From contig OX595999.1 in the NCBI GenBank assembly GCA_951394045.1, forward strand, positions 1,674,001 through 1,738,000: 64,000 nucleotides of DNA. Direction: 5' to 3'. Below are positions 9,785 through 18,352 of this stretch, piece by piece. The translations under genes were made by a program, and so were the position numbers. Source of the DNA: Nitzschia sp. DOCU1 (Eukaryota; Bacillariophyta; Bacillariophyceae; Bacillariales; Bacillariaceae). The notes under the pieces were generated by a model. The model did no database searches and was not told the origin of the DNA. It worked only from the letters and a program-made list of their open reading frames with translations. The stretch's first letter is position 1; each line of letters begins with the position of its first letter.

Positions 9785-11158
9785 TTAATAGCCACATTGT
9801 TCTCGTCCCGTCCCATAGAGCCAAAATTCCATGCGCTTCAGGAGAGTGGGTGTTTTCAAATTGTGAAACGCAACACTGTGTCTGGATATATAATCGGGAC
9901 CTTGTACGAATGGAAATCCATGTTTGCGTTCCATAAAGGTCAAACTTTGTCGTACAATATGCGAAGCCATGCCATATTTCTCCATAGGCATTAAAGCATG
10001 TTGTTGGGGTGCCAAGACATGATAACGATGAGCTCCCATGTCATCGCGCGTATCCCATCCTACCAAACCCAACACTTCAAGAAAACACCATGCCACATTG
10101 ACATCTTCGGCGGGGCCATCATTTTGGTTTTTGGTACAATTCTCGAGAGGACCTTGTTCGACAAACATTTGCAAGGCTCTGGCATTGAGTGTATAACCGG
10201 CACCACCCCCCAAATAATAAAAGCCATTCGCATTGCGTGGATGATCGGGTTTTCCCCAATGCGTCCAAAACCCTCCGAAAAATGGCTGGTCCGTAGTACT
10301 GATTGTGCCAAGGTAGGCTTGCAAATTTTCGACAATCACATAGGTATCATCGCCACAAATATGAACAAAGTCAAAATCCTCCAAATACTCTTGATACAAT
10401 AAAGCCAAAATGGCTCGAGTACGTTGCCATAATCCTCGATATCCACCTTGCCATCGAGATTCATGAGGAATATGCACATGTAAACTCGAATGAGAGGTAT
10501 GTGTACTCGCAAAGAGCAAGCCATGACATTTGCGACCCCATGTTTGCCGTATAGCTTGTGTTTTCGGGGTAGCTTCGGCATGAGTATAAACGACACATAA
10601 TAGGCGCACAGGCGTGGCAAACGTCAAAATTTGCAAATGATCTTGACAAACTTGATATCCGATCCAATCTTGCAACGATTCGGGAGGATTGCAAATGCTG
10701 CTAGTTTCATTTCCTTCTAGAATAAAAGGTTGTGGATCCAGTAAATGTCGGGTAACGTCTGGTACGTACGGATTGCCATGTTCATCCAAGGCACCACGGT
10801 AGGGATGACGATGACGTTTCCTGTCCAGCACAAGTTTCTTCGGGGTGGAGCTTATGGCTGGTGATGGTTGGCCATGTATCGAGACATTGACATTACCCTC
10901 AGGACCACTATAGTAGGAACGAGTTCGTGGTGGAAAGGCTATTGCTGGATGGAGTATCCATCCATTGACCATCGTTTGGTTGTGGACTGCGGATTCTGCG
11001 ACGATTTGTGGTTCATCTCGTTGCACCACATTCCAAGAATGCACTCGCGCCTCCAAAAATGACTGCAAGATCCACAATGCCACCACGGCGACCGCCAACA
11101 CACTCTTGGCACAACGAGCACTATTACTCGAAGATTGAGATCGTCGTCGTTGTTTCAT
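9785..11158 (-). CDS. GT31 glycosyltransferase, core-1 beta-1,3-galactosyltransferase-like
   Basis: 457 residues without introns. A basic N terminus and one hydrophobic segment (residues about 18-36) give the type II topology of Golgi glycosyltransferases. The catalytic part matches C1GALT1/fringe proteins: LLCVVYTHAEATPKTQAIRQTWG, YLEDFDFVHICGDDTYVIVENLQAYL, FYYLGGGAGYTLNARAL and PAEDVNVAWCFLEVLG. The metal-binding DDD of the family reads GDD here (residues about 271-273), so the first Asp is lost and activity is uncertain. The likely job is adding a beta-1,3-linked sugar to secreted glycoproteins or cell-wall glycans; the acceptor cannot be told. Its stop codon is only 6 bp from that of the convergent TspO gene. 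Confidence 0.85.
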   Translation of the reverse strand: MKQRRRSQSSSNSARCAKSVLAVAVVALWILQSFLEARVHSWNVVQRDEPQIVAESAVHNQTMVNGWILHPAIAFPPRTRSYYSGPEGNVNVSIHGQPSPAISSTPKKLVLDRKRHRHPYRGALDEHGNPYVPDVTRHLLDPQPFILEGNETSSICNPPESLQDWIGYQVCQDHLQILTFATPVRLLCVVYTHAEATPKTQAIRQTWGRKCHGLLFASTHTSHSSLHVHIPHESRWQGGYRGLWQRTRAILALLYQEYLEDFDFVHICGDDTYVIVENLQAYLGTISTTDQPFFGGFWTHWGKPDHPRNANGFYYLGGGAGYTLNARALQMFVEQGPLENCTKNQNDGPAEDVNVAWCFLEVLGLVGWDTRDDMGAHRYHVLAPQQHALMPMEKYGMASHIVRQSLTFMERKHGFPFVQGPDYISRHSVAFHNLKTPTLLKRMEFWLYGTGREQCGY

Positions 11159-11515
11159 GGAACATTGAAAGAAACGAGGTCACATGAGTCTAACGAAAGG
11201 AATGCCAAGAGAGCAAACGACGAGTGTCATGCCAAACTTGCCCCAGCAAACCAGAAAGATTTTGGCGGGAAGGAAATTTGCGACCGGTGGGCGGGCGGGC
11301 GGGCGGGCGGTCTGCCTCTGAAAAGACTCATTGGAACTTTGGTAGACGGACAGACACTGCTGTGCGCGAACACTTCCGTTGAACGAAGCCGATCGCGCAC
11401 CTGCGTTTTCTCATCAAAGTCGCTAAGGAAAGTCGCTAATAAGGAAAACCCCATCATGGACGACTTTTGCTACACACAACATTCTAGAGCTACCTTGCAA
11501 ACAAAGACACCGAAG
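11159..11515. promoter_or_regulatory. divergent promoter region with a (GGGC)n tract
   Basis: 357 bp separate the GT31 start from the chosen start of the SET/aminopropyltransferase gene on the other strand. At 11289-11310 five GGG runs are spaced by single C residues, a candidate G-quadruplex. The large open frame extends upstream through this stretch without a stop, but that part is low-complexity and lacks the hydrophobic signal that begins at 11516. Confidence 0.5.
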
Positions 11516-14500
11516 ATGAATGGATCCTGGTGGAAGCAATCTTGGCTAATACTCTTGTTCTGGGCATCATGCTACCCCGTCATTGCAGAAGTACTAGTCG
11601 CAGGAGCCGCAACAGAAGAATCTGCAGCCGCCCCCGGGTCGAATCTTTTGACATGGTTGCTCGACACGCATCATGCTCACTTTGATTTGTCGAGTCAACA
11701 TGTGCAATGGGAAGATGACGATTCATTGTCTTCTCGTGTGGTCGTCTTTGCCAAGACATCAATTCCTCAAGGCCATGTTTTGGCTACCATTCCATGGTCG
11801 GCCATTTTGGCACCTACCAGTGACGAGGAAGAAGGCGAGGCGCATTTTCATTGCGGGACGGCCAAACAGTTATGGAACGAACTACAATCACAACAATCTC
11901 AATGGACGCCGTATCTGCAACATATTCAATCGCAACCATCCAAATATCGCTTACCGAGTCAATACTCGGATGCTGGAAAGGAGTTATTGTTGGAAGTGTT
12001 GGGGGGAGAAGACTCGGGTGTCCTACTCATGGAACGTCCAGTACAATATGCGTATTGGGATTGGAAGGTTCTTTGTGGAGTCAAGACTGACGAGTCTAGT
12101 GCAGCAGTAGCGGACGAAACTGTTGCCACAACAAATACAGGAATCCAAGCCGCCATGTGGGTACAACAGCATGCCTTTCAAGATCATCTGATTCCCTTGC
12201 GAGATTGGTATACGCATCGCAATGGCCATTATATCAATGTGGAGATTAGGCTAGTGTTTGGCGAACATGCTCAGATTGTGGCTCGACGGGATATTCACGT
12301 TGGCGAACAACTGCACTCGAGTTATACCGACTGTGATGGGTGCAGCTTTGGACCGTCACCGGAAGATCGCAAGGAAACCTATGGAACACCCGGTACGTTA
12401 TCAAATATAAATGGGCGACAGAAGCAATCAGTCCATATCTCATGGATATCCTTTTGTATTATTCTAGAACTCTTTCGTGATCATGGAATCATTGAACCAA
12501 TGCCGCAAGTATGGGCCGTTCCCGAGACACAATTGGCCATTCCCTTTGATGACGAAGACGGCGAACAAGACGAAGTGATAATGCGAGGACTTGAAATGAA
12601 GTTTCAACTTGTGCAAAACGATGACGACGGAATTCGGGTGGAATTCTTGGGAGAAGCGATTGTTCCCACCTTTTATCCCTTTATTTACTCGTTCTTTCGA
12701 TTGCGGATCCAAGAGTTGTATCGTCTCAAGAATATCGAATATCCTGGTACTCACGCGGACTATGGGATTCCAGTGGAAGAATGGGATCGGATTTGGGAAT
12801 TTCATCAAGCCTATGCCATGGCGTTGAAGCGTGCGGTATCACATTTACACCAACTCATTGTGGAGCATGGTTTGGGAGTGGTGGATGACCGGCCCCAAGA
12901 ATTCGGTCGTGTATTAGATCATTGGGAGGATCACTATACGGACTTTCAGGTAGAGTTGGATCATTTTGCCTACAATGATGCGGAATGTGATAGCTCCGAA
13001 TGGGTTGACTTCTTTTCGTACGACGAGATAGAACGAGAACGATCCAACTACCAAGAAATGTTGTGGCAGTATCGCGCTCAAAATGATGATACCTGTCTCC
13101 ATTTGGACGGCATGCTCCAGATTTGTTCGAGCTATCGACCCCACTATCATGAATTCTTTGTCCATTTTCCTGCTCGTTACGTCCAATCGGTCGAACGAGT
13201 GATTTTCCTGGGTAGCGGGGATGCCATGCTACTTCATGAGATCCTCAAGTACCCATCCTTGAAAAAAGTGGTAGGCCTAGAGCTTGATCAGACGATTACT
13301 CGAAAGTCGTTTAAGCATTTCAAGACCCAACCGCATTATGACGACCCACGAGTCGAGTGGTGGTACGTATTGTCAAGCCCATGCGCTAAATCATGCCGTC
13401 GACCCAATACATTGCAAACTAACCATAAATTCGTATACTTCAGGTACGGCGATGCCACAAAGACACTACCGCTCCTGCCACGAGACTATTGGGGTTCATT
13501 TGACTTGCTTCTAGTCGATCTATCTGAGACGGTAGTTTCGCTGCACGTGACGGGAAAGCATGATGTCTTGGATGTAATTTCCATGTTGCTCAAGCCGGAA
13601 GGCGTCATGCTGGAAAATGAACTCTATATTGACAAGATGAGCCGCCACTTTGACAATTCCGTTCACATTTTCTACGGTAGCCCCAAAGTTTGTGTCCAAG
13701 TCCATACCGTCAGCAGCAACTCGGTCGATTTTTTGCATTCTACCATTTACGATCATGGAGTAGACACGCATTTGATCGGTTCTGTCGAAAAGCCTTCGGA
13801 TCGATTCCGGTTTATCCATGACTTTATCCAGACAAATGCAACCTCACAAGGAAAGTGCAGCGATGATAACTTGACGACTACGGAATATGGAAGAAGTGCC
13901 GGCATCATGCTAGTAGTGGAAGCGGAAAAATGTGCCATCCCTCTACACCCAAATCTGGTAGAGGCGAAACTCTACGAAGTTTTAGAATCGCAAGGACTCT
14001 CAGCCATTTCTTCCAAATCTCCTTCCGGAAGGGTTTCTTCAACTATTCAAGTTGTCTTAAAAGAAGGATACGTCGTGGCTCGAGTTTGGCCCGAATTCGG
14101 TTATGTGGCATTGGACCTTGTCTTTTGGGGCGCCTTTTCCAAGATGGATATGGTCAAAGCAGCGTTAACGGAAGCGCTGAGGAGTGAAACTGTCTCCTCG
14201 TATCGGGTCGTGGTGGGAGGAATGCATGGTAGCAGTACCTGGGAACAAGACCAAGACGAAATTGGAATTCAATTTTCCCAGAAGAGAAATTGTTCCACCC
14301 CCGAGGCGACCGATGCGATAGACGAGGATTTGCAGCACATCATTGCAGTGTCCATAGACGAAACGCTTGATTTGCTGAGCGACTCGGAGGATCTGGTCGT
14401 AGGAGTGCTTTGTGGGCAAGAAGACGACGAGGGTAGCTGCGTGGCCCTTCAAGTGTTGACTGCCCATCCCCAAGTCGACACCGTAATAGCCTTCTTTGCT

Positions 14501-15508
14501 TGTGATGACATGCCGTCGTTTAATTTTGGAGACGATGATTTTGATCCAATGTACAAATGTGAAAGGAGAATTTTAAAGCGACTTCATGATCTCAATGCCG
14601 CCGAAGACAACTATTCTATGGATGCCTTCATTGTGGACCTTTCGGCGTCCCTTTCTATGCTCCAGGTCTTTGCAAGTATCTGGAGTCTTCCAGAGCATCG
14701 CTACGATTGGATGGAACGTCCCTACGTGATGGCCACACCCTATCAAGACGACGAAGCAAAACGAAAGCGATTCTTGGACATTATTCGGCAGCTCGGCCAT
14801 CCCACGATTAGCACCATGGCAGATTTCTCCAGTGGCTCCATCGGTTGGCGAGTCTTTACGCTAGGAGACCGTCAGGCAGTCAATTCCATCTCGGAAATGG
14901 AGACGAGCTTGCAAAGCAGAATTCAAACGACTTCTCTTCAGATTCGGCTACTGGAAGGTGGTCAGCTCCATACGGAAGACGATTTAATGTTGGAAGAGCG
15001 CAAGTTTCGACCTGAAGACTATGACTATGCACCGAATCAACAGCAAATGCAGGAACAAAGGCCACTTGGGCGCCAGACGGTATTTCAATTCGAAAAGCAA
15101 AACGACGAGTCTACATCAATGCCGTCGATGGACGAGCTTGTCACTGCGTTGGCCAAGGCTTTGATTGTCATGGAGTATACCCTACCGGGGGAGGATGCAA
15201 TCCCCACCCAATGGCTTGGAGTGGGAGATGGTGCCGTGGCGACCTCAACGTTTCATCTAGGAGATGTCGTGATGCTCTGGGATGGAATCAACCACGTCGA
15301 TATCAATATTTTTGTTAGAAATGAAGCTCGGGAGATTGCTGACCAATTCCTCGAGAGATTCCTGGATTTCACAGAAAATCGCTTGACGCCATCTCTTCGC
15401 GATGACCAACCGCGTGGTATCGGGCGAGTGGTCAACTTCCAAAGCGACATCACCAGCATCATCGATCACGAGAGGAGTACCACTACAACATCAGCCGCCG
15501 TGAAATAG
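11516..15508 (+). CDS. SET domain / aminopropyltransferase / SpeD-like fusion protein, copy 1
   Basis: Three exons (11516-12392, 12468-13362, 13444-15508) encode 1278 residues. The start at 11516 gives a signal peptide (WLILLFWASCYPVIA). Residues about 30-330 resemble SETD3/Rubisco-LSMT SET proteins (VVVFAKTSIPQGHVLATIPW, DWYTHRNGHYINVE, GEQLHSSYTDCDGC, then ELFRDHGIIE). Residues about 508-700 are a spermidine-synthase-type domain: YHEFFVHFPARYV, VIFLGSGDAMLLHEILKYP, VVGLELDQ, WWYGDATK and the catalytic Asp in LLVDLSE. Residues about 745-855 align with bacterial-type AdoMet decarboxylase, but the self-cleavage site ESH reads EGY. A conserved tail ends RDDQPRGIGRVV. Both introns are 3n long (75 and 81 bp) and stop-free; they were recognised by comparison with copy 2. 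A role in secreted long-chain polyamine or silaffin chemistry is inference. Confidence 0.85.
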   Translation: MNGSWWKQSWLILLFWASCYPVIAEVLVAGAATEESAAAPGSNLLTWLLDTHHAHFDLSSQHVQWEDDDSLSSRVVVFAKTSIPQGHVLATIPWSAILAPTSDEEEGEAHFHCGTAKQLWNELQSQQSQWTPYLQHIQSQPSKYRLPSQYSDAGKELLLEVLGGEDSGVLLMERPVQYAYWDWKVLCGVKTDESSAAVADETVATTNTGIQAAMWVQQHAFQDHLIPLRDWYTHRNGHYINVEIRLVFGEHAQIVARRDIHVGEQLHSSYTDCDGCSFGPSPEDRKETYGTPGTLSNINGRQKQSVHISWISFCIILELFRDHGIIEPMPQVWAVPETQLAIPFDDEDGEQDEVIMRGLEMKFQLVQNDDDGIRVEFLGEAIVPTFYPFIYSFFRLRIQELYRLKNIEYPGTHADYGIPVEEWDRIWEFHQAYAMALKRAVSHLHQLIVEHGLGVVDDRPQEFGRVLDHWEDHYTDFQVELDHFAYNDAECDSSEWVDFFSYDEIERERSNYQEMLWQYRAQNDDTCLHLDGMLQICSSYRPHYHEFFVHFPARYVQSVERVIFLGSGDAMLLHEILKYPSLKKVVGLELDQTITRKSFKHFKTQPHYDDPRVEWWYVLSSPCAKSCRRPNTLQTNHKFVYFRYGDATKTLPLLPRDYWGSFDLLLVDLSETVVSLHVTGKHDVLDVISMLLKPEGVMLENELYIDKMSRHFDNSVHIFYGSPKVCVQVHTVSSNSVDFLHSTIYDHGVDTHLIGSVEKPSDRFRFIHDFIQTNATSQGKCSDDNLTTTEYGRSAGIMLVVEAEKCAIPLHPNLVEAKLYEVLESQGLSAISSKSPSGRVSSTIQVVLKEGYVVARVWPEFGYVALDLVFWGAFSKMDMVKAALTEALRSETVSSYRVVVGGMHGSSTWEQDQDEIGIQFSQKRNCSTPEATDAIDEDLQHIIAVSIDETLDLLSDSEDLVVGVLCGQEDDEGSCVALQVLTAHPQVDTVIAFFACDDMPSFNFGDDDFDPMYKCERRILKRLHDLNAAEDNYSMDAFIVDLSASLSMLQVFASIWSLPEHRYDWMERPYVMATPYQDDEAKRKRFLDIIRQLGHPTISTMADFSSGSIGWRVFTLGDRQAVNSISEMETSLQSRIQTTSLQIRLLEGGQLHTEDDLMLEERKFRPEDYDYAPNQQQMQEQRPLGRQTVFQFEKQNDESTSMPSMDELVTALAKALIVMEYTLPGEDAIPTQWLGVGDGAVATSTFHLGDVVMLWDGINHVDINIFVRNEAREIADQFLERFLDFTENRLTPSLRDDQPRGIGRVVNFQSDITSIIDHERSTTTTSAAVK

Positions 15509-15971
15509 TAGTACCTCTGGCCATCTTTTTTGAGTTGTTGTGTGATATTCCCAACGAAAAATCCAAGAAGTTCCGAAATGGGGGCCATGCTATACGATGT
15601 TCCTTCTGGCATACGATTATAGCTTGATTATGGCATGCATAATACATTCTTTTTACGTTGCTCCTGCAGCGTCTACGCCTGATTTCGTTTGCTGGGTTTC
15701 CTGCCGCCGACCCTGTTTCTTCCCGCCCACTTCCTCGCCCTCCCTTGGGATTCCAATCTGAAGCGTCGTATTTCTTTATTAGGGTATCATGCTCTTGGCG
15801 TTTTGTCTCTTCCGTCAATTCTCGCGTGGGTGTTTTTTGTGATTTGCTTTTCAGTTTTGTAGCTTGGGCAGCGCTACCGTGCTTGCGCGCTCGTTTCAAG
15901 GAAGGAACAGGACGGAAGGGGCAATTGGTGGGATGCGGTTCCATCTGTAAGCGGGAAATCCGCGCGTTCAT
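15483..15971 (-). CDS. hypothetical basic protein
   Basis: A 162-codon open frame, ATG to stop, rich in Lys, Arg and Gln (for example TKLKSKSQKTPTRELTEETK and NEIRRRRCRS). It has no signal peptide, membrane segment or family motif I recognise. Its last 26 bp overlap the 3' end of the SET/aminopropyltransferase gene on the other strand, which argues for the true product ending earlier or for no gene at all. It is listed because it is the longest frame in an otherwise empty stretch. Confidence 0.25.
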   Translation of the reverse strand: MNARISRLQMEPHPTNCPFRPVPSLKRARKHGSAAQATKLKSKSQKTPTRELTEETKRQEHDTLIKKYDASDWNPKGGRGSGREETGSAAGNPANEIRRRRCRSNVKRMYYACHNQAIIVCQKEHRIAWPPFRNFLDFSLGISHNNSKKMARGTTISRRLML

Positions 15972-16316
15972 TCGTGCCTTTGTTCTCCCGTGCGATGGTC
16001 TTCCATGGAGTTCTATTCGACAGTAATATTTGCATATTAGTTAGAGAATAGGTAGGGCACTTCTGGAAAACTGCTTCATGACCATACGGTCTTGGATTTC
16101 ATTTAAGGCAGTGACAAGAATGGGGATAGTCATTATGAGGGTCAGACAATCGTACTCACTACGATGCTTCAACTAACCCTATATTATTACGAGTAGGAAA
16201 AAGCGGGCTGTAGCTACTTTCGAAGAGAGGGTATTTTACATCCACTATCAGCCACAACACCAAGGTCACTGCACTCTGGGTGGAGGGGTTGTTGACAAAG
16301 GATCCCGTGAGTAAAC
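15972..16316. other. intergenic, no gene seen
   Basis: 345 bp of AT-richer DNA between the weak open frame and the 3' end of the DUF6824 gene. I see no repeats or motifs of note. Confidence 0.5.
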
Positions 16317-17738
16317 CTACTCAAGAAAAAAGTCCGCGACAGGTAGCCGTTCATCATCGTCGTCCTCGTCATCGAGATGCTGCTGGGCACGATGATGATG
16401 ATCCTGATGAACATCAGGATAAGCAGCAGAAGTAACATTTGTAGGACGAACAAGGGGAACATGATCATCATGATAGTGATAGTAGGGCGCCGACTTTGCT
16501 GCTGCTAGTGGTAGTAGTGACGGTGGGGCCGCGAGGGGAGTCACGGTTACCGCTCCCCTCGCTTTTTCCAGAATCGATTCAGGGGGGCGAGGAACCTTCA
16601 TCCTCATCATATTATCGTTGTGGTAGTAGTAGCACTCCTCGCCCACAATATGATTACTAGGTCGACTCGCGAGGAAGTGTTCCTGGGGGCGTCCCCTCAC
16701 CACGCGCGTGACAATGTACTCTTCTTCTGGATGACGATGAGGAGCCAGCACTGCTGCTAGTACGTTGTCGCCTGGTGATCCTAGACGCCGCCATGATGAT
16801 GCGGATGTTACTGCTTCCGCTTTCACCCCCAAATTAGCACCTTCTCCAACAAAATGATGCTGAAGAAGATGCGGCGGGAAGAGCATGCTGCCAGGAGGAT
16901 TCTGGTGTTTCTTCTTGTTGTCCTCGTCGCTGCTCCTAGCACCGTTTCTTGATGTCGTCGCTGCTCCTTCTTCTTGATCCTTCGCTTCTCGTTGATTCTG
17001 CTTCCGCTCGGGGGGCTGCTGGCGCTCGTCGTTCTGAATACTGATAGCAGTCGTCGTATCCTTGCCTGTCCCCGTTTCTTCTTCTTCTTCGTTATCTTCC
17101 TCTTCTGATTCACTTATTGCTTCACCCATAATCCGAGCAATTTCTGCTTTTAGGGACCACGCACGAGGCTTCTTTGGGATAGTTTTGCCCCCCTGCGACG
17201 AGGGATCGTTTGTGCCGATAGGTCGCTTCCTTCTAGTATCGTTTCCTACTTCTTCTTCTAACTTCTTCCTTCGTTCCTCCAGAATTTTCTCCTTTTGTTT
17301 CCTATAATACTGTTTCTTCCGCTCTTTGCGTACTTGCTGATCACAATTAAAACCTCGCAAAAAGTGCGAGACTTTACGACGAGCCTCTTCGTCCTCGACA
17401 ACTACCCATTCATTGCCATTTCTCTTGAGAAACCGCGCTCCGTGGTCTCGTTGCAGCGCTTGGGTAATTTCCCAATATATGAGTGACGCCGCCACGTTAT
17501 CTCCGTACACTCTCTTGTAACGAGGAACGTACATCCTGACAATCGCACGGAAAACGGCATTGCCAGGATGCTCTTGTGCGGTCCGTCCCCGGCCACACAA
17601 AATATCCTTCTCCGTTGGAATGATTCCACTGTAAGTCGCCTGATCGTATTCCTGAATAATTGCGTCTTTATTCAGCAATGTATCCTCGGGTGGGACTTTG
17701 GTAGTAGAAGCAGAGTTCGTTAAATCGTCCCCCATCAT
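16317..17738 (-). CDS. DUF6824 domain protein, likely nuclear
   Basis: 473 residues without introns. Residues about 43-130 are the DUF6824 domain typical of diatoms and other stramenopiles: DILCGRGRTAQEHPGNAVFR, then YWEITQALQRDHGARFLKR and ARRKVSHFLRGF. A highly basic helix follows (RKERKKQYYRKQKEKILEER), then an acidic stretch and a long His/Ser-rich disordered tail. The domain recurs in proteins with DNA-binding-like layouts, so a chromatin or transcription role is plausible but unproven. It lies between the two SET/aminopropyltransferase paralogues, on the opposite strand to both. Confidence 0.8.
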   Translation of the reverse strand: MMGDDLTNSASTTKVPPEDTLLNKDAIIQEYDQATYSGIIPTEKDILCGRGRTAQEHPGNAVFRAIVRMYVPRYKRVYGDNVAASLIYWEITQALQRDHGARFLKRNGNEWVVVEDEEARRKVSHFLRGFNCDQQVRKERKKQYYRKQKEKILEERRKKLEEEVGNDTRRKRPIGTNDPSSQGGKTIPKKPRAWSLKAEIARIMGEAISESEEEDNEEEEETGTGKDTTTAISIQNDERQQPPERKQNQREAKDQEEGAATTSRNGARSSDEDNKKKHQNPPGSMLFPPHLLQHHFVGEGANLGVKAEAVTSASSWRRLGSPGDNVLAAVLAPHRHPEEEYIVTRVVRGRPQEHFLASRPSNHIVGEECYYYHNDNMMRMKVPRPPESILEKARGAVTVTPLAAPPSLLPLAAAKSAPYYHYHDDHVPLVRPTNVTSAAYPDVHQDHHHRAQQHLDDEDDDDERLPVADFFLE

Positions 17739-18352
17739 CCGCGGTAGTTCTTATGAATGAGGATAGGCAACAACAACAGCCACAACGTCAGCTTTTATTG
17801 TGAATGATCGAGACAATGACCACTTCGCACGCAGGGTGGCGTCAAAGTCCCAGTGGGGCGGGGTTCGGGGTTCCGGCACATTAGGTGGTCCTTGCCGTAC
17901 TGTAGCGCTTTTCTGTAGGTGCTGATGGCCGCTACCCCCGAGAACACGTGAGAGAACGCGAATTCCACTACAACCCGTAGAACCTCAACGACGGAAAGCG
18001 GAAGTGTGCGCTTTTATCGTACACCTTTCAAAATTTATTTGGGGATGTTCTGGGCCTTCCGCTTTGTCGGTATGATGACGTACGATCTCAAAACGTCAAT
18101 CAACGGGATTTTGTGCCAGAGCGCTCCCCAATAGACGCGTACAATGCATCGTCATATGACTGTATGATACATACTGTACTGTACACAAAGGAGAACCATT
18201 TGAAGTTCGCGAGCGCGTTCGTGATGGCAAGGAAGCAAGCAAGCAATCAACAGCAGGTAGTATGTTTCATAGCTACGTACTACTAAAATCAAGCAATCGA
18301 CGCGTTCGCAGCGCGCGCCCCAACGCTCGAAAACGTCCAAATAACGTCCCAC
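17739..18352. promoter_or_regulatory. divergent promoter region, DUF6824 gene and fusion copy 2
   Basis: 614 bp between divergent starts, expected to hold both promoters. A TGACGTA core is present near 18075. Open frames here are short and unconvincing. Confidence 0.45.

Noticed and set aside
11135..11515. N-terminal extension of the large fusion frame, starting at 11135
   Set aside because: It overlaps the first codons of the divergent GT31 gene, is low complexity, and has no match in copy 2; the signal peptide begins at 11516.
12393..12467. Coding insert between TPG and ELFRD in fusion copy 1
   Set aside because: It starts GTACGT, ends TTCTAG and is missing in copy 2 at the same place, where an intron is certain; treated as an intron.
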